Assembly (NCBI RefSeq): GCF_003369915.1
Contig: NW_022881614.1
Span: 7,647,001 to 7,711,000, forward strand
DNA: 64,000 nt
Origin: Drosophila miranda
Taxonomy: Eukaryota; Arthropoda; Insecta; Diptera; Drosophilidae
Direction of reading: 5' to 3'
Shown here: positions 34,263-45,011 of the stretch, in pieces
How the letters are laid out: every line of letters begins with the position of its first letter
Position numbering within the stretch: position 1 is the stretch's first letter
Notes under the pieces: model-generated
What the model saw: only the letters and a program-made list of their open reading frames with translations
Told to the model about the DNA's origin: nothing
The model's database searches: none
Made by a program: the position numbers and the translations under genes

Positions 34263-35746
34263 CTGAGAAAGTCTTTACACAAAATATTTTCATTTTTTAA
34301 ATTCAAAATTCTTCGTAATTATTTAATATATTTAACTTATTTTAATATTTGGTATGTCCACCCTTAGCATTGATTACATGCTGGAGCCGTTTTTTCATCG
34401 AATTTATCAATTTTTGTAGGTCATACTCAAAGGGAATCTTTTGCCACTCTTCCAATATGAATTCTTTGAGCTGATTGCGGTTTTTGGGCTGTCTTTTTCC
34501 CACTTTCTTCTTCAAATAGGCCCACAAATTTTCAATGGGGTCAAGATCGGGACTCTGGGGTGGTGTATCAATAACTTTTCCACAGTTGTAAAGCAGCCAA
34601 GCTCTCACATTGGACTCTTTATGTTTGGGATCATTGTCTTGATAAAACTTAAATTTGGCCCTATTGTCCGTAATGAGACCAAATTTCTCCGCAGGTACTG
34701 TTTTGCATCCATTGTGTTCTCAATAAATTCAATATTTCCCACTCCTCGGCTAGAGATGCACCCCCAAATCATAACCGAAAGTTTTCCAAACTTTACAGTC
34801 GGAATGATGTTTATCTAAAGCTGTTAACGGCTTGCGCCATACTCTGGGTGGACCATCATTGTAATATAGCATCATTTTTGTTTCGTCGCAAAATATGACG
34901 TCATCCCAATACTCTGCCGGCTTACTGATCATGTTAACAGCGAAAGTGAAGCGCTTTTCCACATTGACCGACGAAAGCAGCGGTTTTTTTCGTGCCACTC
35001 TGGAAGAGTATTTATGGCGTAGAATAACCTGGCGTACTGTTTCGTGTGAAACAACCAAGTCAAGTTCTTCGTCAAGTTCCTTGGCCAGAGTCCTGACCGA
35101 TATTTGCGGATTCTGATTAATTTTCCTCATGATTATGCGGTCTGCCCGTTTGTCTATCTTCCTTTTACGGCCACCTCCAGATTTGGTTTCCAGTCTCCCT
35201 TCGTTCTTCGCGCGACTTAGGACATTGTAAATTGTTTTCCTTGATACTGAAAACATGTCTACCCTGTCTGCAACAGATTTGCCCAACTGGTGATTATAGT
35301 AAATCAACTGGACAACGTCAAAGCTTAGTCTTTTGTCAGGCATTTTAAAAATTTCAGAAAGTTAGTCTGTAGATGTGCACCGGTCAAAATTTCGCAACCA
35401 AATCAAAGTCAATGCAAAAATAGAGCATCACTGAGCAACGCCAAAAGCATAGATTACGGTAAAGTCCCGTTTTTTCTAAGAACGAGATCAAAACAGAGCT
35501 CGAAAACGAAATGTGTAAAGAGTTTCTTGACAGTGTCAAAAATGAGTAATCATTGTTTTTGTTGTTTTGTAAGTTACCTATTTATAGTTTTGTTATTTTT
35601 TTTTTCACTAACTACTTTATAATTAATCCCTGAATGGTTATGAATTAAACAAATTTGATAAATTTGAGCCAAAGGCCATTATTTTCTTATCCAAAGTCAA
35701 AAAATTTAATTTATTTTCAGTGTGTAAAGAGTTTCTTGACATACTG
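34263..35746 (-). mobile_element. Tc1-like DNA transposon, degenerate
   Basis: Flanked by TA at 34261-34262 and 35747-35748. Terminal repeats match partly: right end read inward CAGTATGTCAAGAAACTCTT, left end CTGAGAAAGTCTTTACAC with a small deletion. A related subterminal motif GTGTAAAGAGTTTCTTGACA recurs at about 35515. The transposase remnant is on the minus strand. Confidence 0.85.
34342..35343 (-). pseudogene. Tc1-like transposase remnant
   Basis: Reading from 35343, residues 1-110 form the paired helix-turn-helix DNA-binding region (SVSRKTIYNVLSRAKNEG, KIDKRADRIIMRKINQNP). The first catalytic Asp is in IFCDETKMM. The frame then shifts near 34780 and again before QDNDPKHKE (about 34640), which carries the second Asp. 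The 34608-34342 frame has the closing SPDLDPIENLW with the catalytic Glu, spaced as in DD34E Tc1 enzymes. At least two frameshifts make it non-functional. Confidence 0.85.
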
Positions 35747-36109
35747 TATGTATGTATTTATCTTACATATCTATACGTACGCATTTTAAATTAGCATATT
35801 CTTGCACATCTATATAATCAGGCAGGCTCCGTTTTTCATTTACTTTTGCGGATTACGTTTTCAGCCAAAACGTTTCATTTTCGTTTTAAGGTGCTCCAGT
35901 TTTCACATATTTTTTTTATCGATATGTTTCTTTTTTCATCGTTTCTGGCAAACAAAAACAGCTGACCTGGCTGCTTTGTAAAAATACAGCGTGATTAAAA
36001 TGCCTTTTATTTTTTCAATTGCTTGTTTTGAAGCAAAACGATTGCAGAAATTACGTGATCTAAGAAGATCTAGACATCTTAGATGCAACATTTGTGTATT
36101 TAACATGTC

Positions 36110-37093
36110 TGACGAACTGTGAGTAACAGCATGCGTATTGAAAATTAAATTGCTAATGGTAAAGCTTTCAGATTTGTGAAGTCATTTCGGATCGACAAAA
36201 AAACTTTCAAAATGATTTTGGAGAAAGTTCAACCCCATTAAGGTGTTACCAGGAAGTTATCTCCCTCTACGCAATTGGCTTCAGTAATGTGATATCTCGC
36301 CACTGGCTGCTACCAGTGGGCAGTTGCCAAAGACCACCATATAAACATTGGACGCAGTACATTTGGAAAGATTCTTCACAAACTTATTCCGTTGATGGAC
36401 AGGCTGTTATGTATTGAGTTCATTTCGTTGTAGATGAATAATCATCAATTGCAACAATCATATGAATATTTCTATCGGAACTTTAAATTGCCTCGAATTG
36501 GTGCCTGTGTGGATGGAACTCACATCAGAATACTAAAGCCTGTACAAAACCACTCCGTGTTCTATAATAGGAAATGATTTTATAGCATGAATGCCATGGT
36601 GGTGTGTAACTACAACATGGAGATAATTGCTATTGATGCCACGCACCCTGGTTCCTGCCATGACTCCATCATTTGGAATCACTCCCCTGCTAGGGAATAT
36701 TTATCCACGACCATTAATGGGTTTGTTTTGGCTGATTCGGGCTACGCTCTAGAGAGTTTTGTTCTGACTCCTTATAGGAGCGCGGAGATAGCCACCTATC
36801 AGCACAGATTCAACATAAAGCATACTGGAGCACGAAATATTATAGAACGCACCATTGGAGTCCTTAAAAGCCGTTTCCGTTGCTTGCAACGCACTTTAAA
36901 TTACCCACCAATATTTTGTTGCCAAATTATAAATGTATGCTGTGCCCTGCACAATATTTGTAGAAGACGTAATGTCTTAATCGAGGAGGATGTTCGATTT
37001 GACGACCCTTTAGACACTGAAAATGAATTCGACGACACTGAAAATAATGGATCATCTATACGCGATGAAATAGCTCAGGCCATTCCTTATTAA
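36110..37093 (+). pseudogene. Harbinger transposase remnant (left copy)
   Basis: DDE_4-type nuclease: GACVDGTHIRI (first Asp), VLADSGYA (second Asp) and NIIERTIGVLKSRFRCLQ (Glu). The open part is 36587-37093. Upstream, a TGA at 36575-36577 and several earlier stops interrupt the frame. The right copy shares these stops. Confidence 0.8.
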
Positions 37094-37187
37094 AATGCAA
37101 AATTTTTCATGTTTTCTTCTTTATGTCATTCGATATTCTTTATAACTAATAAAGCTAAGTTTCACAAAAAAACTAATAGGAAACTAA

Positions 37188-37979
37188 TTATTTCGCAAAT
37201 TTGTCCAAAATTTGGCTAAATTTGTCTACAAGCGCCTTTTGGACCTCGAGCTTCTCCTTCTCTAACGATTCCATTCGTTCGAAATGTTCCGAAATTTTCT
37301 TGGAAATTGCCGACATTTCATCCAGCTTAGCAGCGCAGAGATCGTTGAGGTCCATGGTCTGCGCTGGTCTAGTTGGACGGCGCTTCGGCATGGGCTCCTC
37401 CTTCTCTGAGGGTTCGTCCTTCTCTGAGGGTTCCTCCTCAATGGGGTCTTCCATCACGCACTTAACCCCAGTGTCGGCCTCCTTGGTCGTACGGGGGGGA
37501 AGTCCAGACGCTGGCCCACCTACTCCTTCCACCATTTCGTAGAGGCCACATAGCTATCTCCTCCAATTCCCCAAGCGATTGCTGAGCGAAGGGCCCTCCA
37601 CCTGTAGCTCGAGTTTCTGATTTGTTTTTCGCCATCTTCTTGCGGATGTTTGTTTTCCAATCTGCCCAAACCTGAAATTGTAGAATTGAATATATTAGTG
37701 TGCTACCTTTTGTTGTGCAACACATACCTTTTTCCAACCCAATGCTTCCTTGATTGGCGGCCCAACAGCATTGAGAGCGCCGCAAAGCTCTGCCCACTTG
37801 GCATCGACAACAACTCGGTCGCCCTTCACAAATCCTTTTGCCAAGTCCGGGTTGTCTTTCATAAAACCCACCAGGATTTCATCTTGAAGAGATGATTTAT
37901 GCTTTCCCCTGGATATAAAGAACAAAGCGGTAATTTTGAAATAAAAAATTAATTTGCTGCACTTACATTTTGAAGTCCG
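37188..37979 (-). pseudogene. Harbinger Myb/SANT-like accessory protein, frameshifted (left copy)
   Basis: Mirror image of the intact gene at 38862-39641. A G run at about 37493-37499 has one base more than the matching C run at 39330-39335, shifting the frame between the domain and the acidic tail. The start codon is split by an intron as in the right copy. Confidence 0.75.
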
Positions 37980-38861
37980 AATTAAATTGGGCGGGAAGCA
38001 GCTGTGCTCACCCAGATGTTCTGTTAAGCGCATGTTACAAGCACAGTCTGAGCTGTTACATGCACATTTGTGCTGTTATACGCAAAAATTTATTACTTGC
38101 CAACGTTCCGATAACCAAATCGGAAGGCGTCAGCTGCTTACACCAAAACGAAATTTGTTGTTGCTGTGGCCAATTTTGTCCGAACCAAATTTGAGGTTGG
38201 GTTAAAATAAAATTATTTATAAAAAAAGCACAAGTTAAATTACCCTGATATAGGTATCAAGTTTATGTTAATGCATCAATAAGTCATCTATTTTTTTCCT
38301 TTTGCAATTAGGGTTCGTTTTGTTGTATAAAAAGCCGTATATACATATTCAGCCAGGCTCCGTTTTTCACTTTCACAAAAGTTTTCCGATTTACTTTTGA
38401 AATCACATAAATTGGGGCTCTCTTTTTCCCATTCCGCAAGATTTCTTCGTTTTCAAAACGAAAACATTTTCGTTGACGAAATGAAAAGTAAACGGCTTTT
38501 TATACAACAAAACGAACCCTAATTGCAAAAGGAAAAAAATAGATGACTTATTGATGCATTAACATAAACTTGATACCTATATCAGGGTAATTTAACTTGT
38601 GCTTTTTTTATAAATAATTTTATTTTAACCCAACCTCAAATTTGGTTCGGACAAAATTGGCCACAGCAACAACAAATTTCGTTTTGGTGTAAGCAGCTGA
38701 CGCATTCCGATTTGGTTATCGGAACGTTGGCAAGTAATAAATTTTTGCGTATAACAGCACAAATGTGCATGTAACAGCTCAGACTGTGCTTGTAACATGC
38801 GCTTAACAGAACATCTGGGTGAGCACAGCTGCTTCCCGCCCAATTTAATTCGGACTTCAAA

Positions 38862-39641
38862 ATGTAAGTGCAGCAAATTAATTTTTTATTTCAAAATTAC
38901 CGCTTTGTTCTTTATATCCAGGGGAAAGCATAAATCATCTCTTCAAGATGAAATCCTGGTGGGTTTTATGAAAGACAACCCGGACTTGGCAAAAGGATTT
39001 GTGAAGGGCGACCGAGTTGTTGTCGATGCCAAGTGGGCAGAGCTTTGCGGCGCTCTCAATGCTGTTGGGCCGCCAATCAAGGAAGCATTGGGTTGGAAAA
39101 AGGTATGTGTTGCACAACAAAAGGTAGCACACTAATATATTCAATTCTACAATTTCAGGTTTGGGCAGATTGGAAAACAAACATCCGCAAGAAGATGGCG
39201 AAAAACAAATCAGAAACTCGAGCTACAGGTGGAGGGCCCTTCGCTCAGCAATCGCTTAGGGAATTGGAGGAGATAGCTATGTGGCCTCTACGAAATGGTG
39301 GAAGGAGTAGGTGGGCCAGCGTATGGACTTCCCCCCGTACGACCAAGGAGGCCGACACTGGGGTTAAGTGCGTGATGGAAGACCCCATTGAGGAGGAACC
39401 CTCAGAGAAGGACGAACCCTCAGAGAAGGAGGAGCCCATGCCGAAGCGCCGTCCAACTAGACCAGCGCAGACCATGGACCTCAACGATCTCTGCGCTGCT
39501 AAGCTGGATGAAATGTCGGCAATTTCCAAGAAAATTTCGGAACATTTCGAACGAATGGAATCGTTAGAGAAGGAGAAGCTCGAGGTCCAAAAGGCGCTTG
39601 TAGACAAATTTAGCCAAATTTTGGACAAATTTGCGAAATAA
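38862..39641 (+). CDS. Harbinger Myb/SANT-like accessory protein, intact, 221 aa
   Basis: Three exons: the AT at 38862-38863, then 38922-39102 and 39159-39641. The introns use GTAAGT/CCAG and GTATGT/TCAG. The first intron splits the start codon (AT|G), giving MGKHKSSLQDEIL. Total coding length is 666 bases with no stop. The N-terminal 80 residues form a Myb/SANT or MADF-like DNA-binding domain (LWKE-like pattern in VWADWKTNIRKK, with KWAELCGALNAVG). The acidic middle has a repeated EEEPSEKDEPSEKEEP block, and a C-terminal coiled coil follows (LDEMSAISKKISEHFERM). PIF/Harbinger elements encode such a partner to bring the transposase to DNA. It lies convergent to the dead transposase on the other strand. 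Confidence 0.75.
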
Positions 39642-39735
39642 TTAGTTTCCTATTAGTTTTTTTGTGAAACTTAGCTTTATTAGTTATAAAGAATATCGAA
39701 TGACATAAAGAAGAAAACATGAAAAATTTTGCATT

Positions 39736-40730
39736 TTAATAAGGAATGGCCTGAGCTATTTCATCGCGTATAGATGATCCATTATTTTCAGTGTCGTCGA
39801 ATTCATTTTCAGTGTCTAAAGGGTCGTCAAATCGAACATCCTCCTCGATTAAGACATTACGTCTTCTACAAATATTGTGCAGGGCACAGCATACATTTAT
39901 AATTTGGCAACAAAATATTGGTGGGTAATTTAAAGTGCGTTGCAAGCAACGGAAACGGCTTTTAAGGACTCCAATGGTGCGTTCTATAATATTTCGTGCT
40001 CCAGTATGCTTTATGTTGAATCTGTGCTGATAGGTGGCTATCTCCGCGCTCCTATAAGGAGTCAGAACAAAACTCTCTAGAGCGTAGCCCGAATCAGCCA
40101 AAACAAACCCATTAATGGTCGTGGATAAATATTCCCTAGCAGGGGAGTGATTCCAAATGATGGAGTCATGGCAGGAACCAGGGTGCGTGGCATCAATAGC
40201 AATTATCTCCATGTTGTAGTTACACACCACCATGGCATTCATGCTATAAAATCATTTCCTATTATAGAACACGGAGTGGTTTTGTACAGGCTTTAGTATT
40301 CTGATGTGAGTTCCATCCACACAGGCACCAATTCGAGGCAATTTAAAGTTCCGATAGAAATATTCATATGATTGTTGCAATTGATGATTATTCATCTACA
40401 ACGAAATGAACTCAATACATAACAGCCTGTCCATCAACGGAATAAGTTTGTGAAGAATCTTTCCAAATGTACTGCGTCCAATGTTTATATGGTGGTCTTT
40501 GGCAACTGCCCACTGGTAGCAGCCAGTGGCGAGATATCACATTACTGAAGCCAATTGCGTAGAGGGAGATAACTTCCTGGTAACACCTTAATGGGGTTGA
40601 ACTTTCTCCAAAATCATTTTGAAAGTTTTTTTGTCGATCCGAAATGACTTCACAAATCTGAAAGCTTTACCATTAGCAATTTAATTTTCAATACGCATGC
40701 TGTTACTCACAGTTCGTCAGACATGTTAAA
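39736..40730 (-). pseudogene. Harbinger transposase remnant (right copy)
   Basis: Nuclease part open at 40242-39736 with the same D, D, E motifs as the left copy and an identical predicted protein over 168 residues. Interrupted upstream by the same TGA and earlier stops, so it cannot supply activity. Confidence 0.8.
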
Positions 40731-41010
40731 TACACAAATGTTGCATCTAAGATGTCTAGATCTTCTTAGATCACGTAATTTCTGCAATCGTTTTGCTTCA
40801 AAACAAGCAATTGAAAAAATAAAAGGCATTTTAATCACGCTGTATTTTTACAAAGCAGCCAGGTCAGCTGTTTTTGTTTGCCAGAAACGATGAAAAAAGA
40901 AACATATCAATAAAAAAAATATGGGAAAACTAGAGCACCTTAAAACGAAATCGAAACGTTTTGGCTGAAAACGTAATCCGCAAAAGTAAATAAAAAACGG
41001 AGCCTGCCTG

Positions 41011-41467
41011 ATTGTATATAAAACGGTTATCCATCGTTTTACCCGTTGTTTGACATCTCTTCAACCCAAGCCGCGGTACATGGCACTTACAGCCATACAT
41101 ACACACATACAAGCAGCAGCAGCGGTGCATTCTTTTCGTTTTTCTTTTCGCTTTCGCTTCTCCACCGTTTGCCTGCGTTGTAGTTGTTGGGAGAATATTT
41201 TTCGGTGCCGCGCTTGACTGTAACGAAACGCCAAGTGACGCGCTACCCTGCATTTCGAGAGTATATTGTTTTCAACCGTAGTTCAATCGTAGTATTTATA
41301 TCTATATATTACGGCCACGGTGTACTATTTCCATAATTTAAATACTCGCAATAAATTCCACCAAAACCACATATCCACGGTTCGTAGTTCTGAAATTCCA
41401 CGTCGCCATTTCCGCTCACCTACCTTTGCGACTCTACTACGCGTTATCGCAGATCCATCAGCAAAAC
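41011..41467 (+). other. Probable BEL leader between Harbinger and gag
   Basis: Non-coding. Contains CAGCAGCAGC and AT-rich stretches and leads directly into the gag ATG at 41468. It cannot be matched to another part of the window, so assignment to the BEL leader is by position. Confidence 0.4.
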
Positions 41468-43040
41468 ATGCCCACTGTTGAGAAGAAATCTCGCAAGAAG
41501 TTTAAGCGGGTGAGTTCGCTGAGTTTGACCCATCCACCCAGCTCCAACGGCTCAGCCACTACGCCCTCATCTTCCCGTCCGGCCCCAGCTGAGCGAGGTC
41601 CGACCTCGTCCAGGGCTCACGCACCACATGCCTTCGAGGATTTGTTGCTCCCCTCAGGAGTCCCTCGCACGACTCCTGGCACTATGGCCGCCAGTTCCGC
41701 ACAGTCTAAGTTTGCCTTGGCCGCAAGCAGACTGACCCCGCTTCGACCAGAAGCTCAGCGCTCCAGATGCTAGCACACCAACCCGCTCGCTCTCCCAAGT
41801 CCATCGAGAACAACTCCGAAGCCTGTGGGCAAAGGTGGACGCGGAGTTCGCGGCCTGTTCGGTGACGATGGCGGAAGGGGATCCAGAGGGTGTAGCTTAT
41901 GTCCAAGAGATGTACGATGACTGCTACGCGGTCTACGCGCAATGCCTGGCCGAACTGAACGATCAGCTCGAGCCCCCGACTGTCCCTCACACGCCGCAAC
42001 TGGCCGTTCAAGTGCCGACTTCCGGCGGTTGCCGCCTCCCTCCATGTGACACTGAAGTTTTCAGTGGGGACTACCAGCAGTGGCCCACGTTCCGAGACCT
42101 GTTCACCGCCATCTACATAGAACCCCCAAGGTTGGCTCCAGTGGAAAAACTGTTCCACCTCAACAAAAAGACCAGCGGTGAATCCCACGACATAGTGGCA
42201 CAGGCTCCACTTACGAACGAGGGTTTCGCGTCCGCATGGAACGCCCTCCGTGAGCGTTTCCAAAACAAGAGGCTGATACTCAAGGCCCAGCTGAAGATCC
42301 TTTTCAGTCTGCCCCAAATCCGTACCGAGTCAGCAGCAGCGCTAAAAGAGCTCCAGAGGGCCGTCCACAAGTGCCTCACGACACTCACCCATTCCGAGGT
42401 CTCCACAGACAGCGTTTTCGCTGACGGAGTTTTAGTGTACCTCATTTCCGCTAAACTGCCAAAGACGCCCTTAGAGCTTTGGGAGCAATCCGTGACGCAC
42501 AAGTCCGAAATTCCCACCTGGCACGCCATGGACAAGTTCCTGGCGGAGCGGTACCCGTCTCTCGAAGTGACCGAGGACGACCATCCAGGCATGGAGACTC
42601 AGGCCCACCCCAGGGCGAGCATACGCACTGCAGACAATTCGAGAAGCAATCCGTTTCGGTCTCAAGGAAGTCCTTATCCTAGGAGTGCCCACTCGTTCGA
42701 GACCGCAGTGAATCAAACGAGGAGCACGTGTGATCTCTGCTCCAAAGACTATCATCCAATCCGGTTATGCCCTTACTTCCTTCAAATGCCCGCTGGCGCT
42801 CGCTCCGACTACATTAAGCAAAAGCAGCTTTGTTTGAACTGCTTTGCAAGGGGCCACCAGATACGAGCATGCCAAAGCGCCCACAATTGCATAATTTGTG
42901 GAGACCGGCACCATACGCTTCTGCACCGTAGCAATCCAGCAAACTCCAGCGAGGCGATTTCCACAACGGCACAAAATTCCTCAGCGTGGCCCGAGCTACA
43001 TCTACGATTACCAAGCGTACAAAATCCAAGTTCGTCCTAA
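41468..43040 (+). pseudogene. gag: BEL/Pao Gag, frameshifted
   Basis: The first frame (from ATG 41468 to 41773) is a Ser/Pro-rich N-terminus. It shifts near 41770 into 41835-43040 (401 codons). The second part has the BEL-type DUF1759 region (DTEVFSGDYQQWPTFRDLF, VHKCLTTLTHSEVSTD) and cysteine-rich knuckles (CDLCSKDYHPIRLC, CLNCFARGHQIRAC, CIICGDRHHTLLH). It ends in TAA just before the protease frame. Confidence 0.75.
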
Positions 43041-43059
43041 GCCCAGCCAAACGTTCAGT

Positions 43060-43719
43060 CATATTTCGCCTCCGGCACGAGTGCTGTCCTCCTAGGCACG
43101 GCCATCGTTAATATTTGCCACCTGGGAAAAACTTTCCACGCCCGCGCTCTGATCGACTCTGGCTCAGAGGCGACGTTCATTACAGAACGTCTTGTGGACA
43201 TGATCAAATTGCCATTCCAACGTATCCAGGCACAGGTCTCCGGCCTAAATAATGGCGTATCCGCTCAGTCAAAGAAGCTCTGCAGTTTTTCCATCCGTTC
43301 TCCGACTAAGCCGGGCTTACAACTAAATGCCACAGCCTACGTTATTCCGGAATTGGCCGCGAATATTCCATCGCATCCGATCTCGCAAGGGTTCTTGAGA
43401 GACCTGCCGAACCTCTCATGGGCGGATCCGACCTTCTATGAGAGTTCACAAATAGATATCCTGATTGGAGCGGATATCCTTCCGTCAATTCAGTTAAGTG
43501 GCTCACTGACCAACATCTGTGGCTCTCTCCTCGGGCAGGAGACCATTTTCGGCTGGGTACTCACAGGTCCAGTGCCTCAGGTGATGAATCAAATCTCATC
43601 GTTCTCGAGTCAAATTTCCAGACGACCTATCACACTGGTAGAAGACTCGGGGTCCGAGTTGTCCTTATCAACCAGTATTGCGGGAACTGCCTGGCTCACC
43701 AACACTCCGGGGGTGAGGA
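43060..43719 (+). pseudogene. pol: BEL/Pao protease region, truncated pol
   Basis: Encodes an aspartic protease (ARALIDSGSEATFI) and a DUF1758-like tail (IDILIGADILPSI, ETIFGWVLTGP). Directly after TNTPGVR the 3' LTR begins, so RT, RNase H and integrase have been deleted. Confidence 0.75.
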
Positions 43720-44048
43720 TGTTCAGGCCAGCCGTAAACAATTTCCGCGCACTGTGCCAACTCCGTGCGCCCCGGTCCCAACTCGCTCTCGCGCGCTCGG
43801 AGGTGCGCTCGGATCCACAATCCACGATCCACACGGCGCTCACGGCAGAAAAAGCCCCATAAGGCATAGAGTTAAGGAGTTACGATTTCACCCCCGCTTC
43901 AGACGGCCGATCTACCGCGCGACCGTCCAACCAAATACACACACATAATTATATATATACCACTAAACATAACGGTTTTCATTTCTTATGACGGCTACAG
44001 CAATTGCGTTGTGGGAGAGTTGAGCTTCGATCCGCCCCACTACAAACA
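43720..44048 (+). repeat. BEL/Pao 3' LTR
   Basis: 329 bases, TGTTCAGGCC to CTACAAACA, followed by target duplication CTGGG and the rest of gypsy LTR 4. Confidence 0.85.
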
Positions 44049-44157
44049 CTGGGAAGCAGTGGCAGAGTTGCGTGGGAGAAAAGGAAACGGGGCGAGGAAG
44101 AAAAAAAAGGAAGTTTCCGGTGGAGAATAGTGGAGGCCGCACGTGCCCTGAAAGAAA
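44049..44157 (+). repeat. Gypsy array LTR 4, right piece
   Basis: Continues LTR 4 from CTGGGAAGCAGTGG to CCCTGAAAGAAA, then breaks where a reverse ISY starts. This is the right end of the gypsy array. Confidence 0.85.
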
Positions 44158-45011
44158 CGAGGGGGAACGTTGTGAGTTGCAGCGGACACCGCAACTCTAC
44201 AGTTATACCAGATACTAAGTCAGTATGGCTCTCCTCCGGCAGACGCCGCTAATATTAAACGACACGACAAAGAGTGCGTGCGAGAGAGACAGAAAATCAG
44301 TCTGAGCGTGACGTCGGGCGCTGCGTAGCCACTGCAAATTGATTTCTTTCTTTTGGCTACAAAAATGATCCGATCTGATCCAGATTCAGCAATCTGATAG
44401 ATATGATCATTATCTATGATTCTGCGTTTTTAGTTTTCTCGTATCCTCAATATTGTGGATGCAACAGGTTTTGTGGGGGCGGAAGGGGGTAGGGCGTAAT
44501 TTTGAGATATACGATTTAAAGTGAGATCTAACAGGAGTGCGGATACCAAATTTGGTTACTCTAGCCTTAATAGTCTCTGAGATTTGTGAATATCCCCCAG
44601 ATTTTCATCCTTTGCGGGGGCGGAAGGGGGTGTGGCGAAATTTTGAAACAAACTCGTCTCGGTCCGATATATTAGGAGTCTGGATACCAAATTTGGTTGC
44701 TCTAGCTTTTATAGTCTCTGAGATCTAGGCGCTAGATCTGCTAGTTTTTGTAGCAGTGACATATCACAGAAGTCTGGATCCAAAACATCGTTGCTCTAGC
44801 TCTTATAGTCTTTGAGCACTAGGCGCTAATAGGGACGGACAGACGGACGGACAGACGGACAGACAGACATGGCTCAATCGACTCGGCTATTGATGCTGAT
44901 CAAGAATATATATACTTAATGGGGTCGGAAACGATTCTTTCTGGACGTTACACACATCCACTTTTACCACAAATCTAATATACCCCAATACTCATTTTGA
45001 GTATCGGGTAT
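44158..45011 (-). mobile_element. ISY element, reverse
   Basis: CGAGGGGGAACGTTG to GAGTATCGGGTAT. It is the mirror of 50265-51296, with some internal deletions. Confidence 0.9.

Larger units (their letters stand above)
35819..38338 (+). mobile_element. PIF/Harbinger element, 3'-truncated left copy
   Basis: Starts CAGGCAGGCTCCGTTTTTCA. It lacks the terminal inverted repeat at its inner end and stops at AAAAAGCCGT. Its 2.52 kb is an inverted near-copy of 38492-41010. Confidence 0.85.
38350..41010 (-). mobile_element. PIF/Harbinger element, complete right copy
   Basis: 2661 bases between terminal repeats CAGCCAGGCTCCGTTTTTCA (38350) and its near-complement ending ACGGAGCCTGCCTG (41010). Both ends are flanked by ATT (38347-38349, 41011-41013), the 3-bp duplication length used by Harbinger elements. 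Confidence 0.85.
33086..44048 (+). mobile_element. BEL/Pao retrotransposon, internally deleted and interrupted
   Basis: Bounded by 329-base LTRs (33086-33414 and 43720-44048) that start TGTTCAGGCCAGCC. The 5-bp target duplication CTGGG lies at 33081-33085 and 44049-44053, splitting gypsy LTR 4. The LTR pair differs at a few bases (GCCTTAAAC versus GCCGTAAAC, CTACAAAGA versus CTACAAACA). The interior keeps gag and protease, but RT, RNase H and integrase are gone: protease-region sequence runs straight into the 3' LTR. The leader and flank hold an ISY fragment, a Tc1-like element and a Harbinger inverted dimer. Confidence 0.85.

Noticed and set aside
41270..41467. Possible separate LTR or gene promoter before BEL gag
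   Set aside because: No matching copy elsewhere in the window and no convincing ends; left as probable BEL leader.
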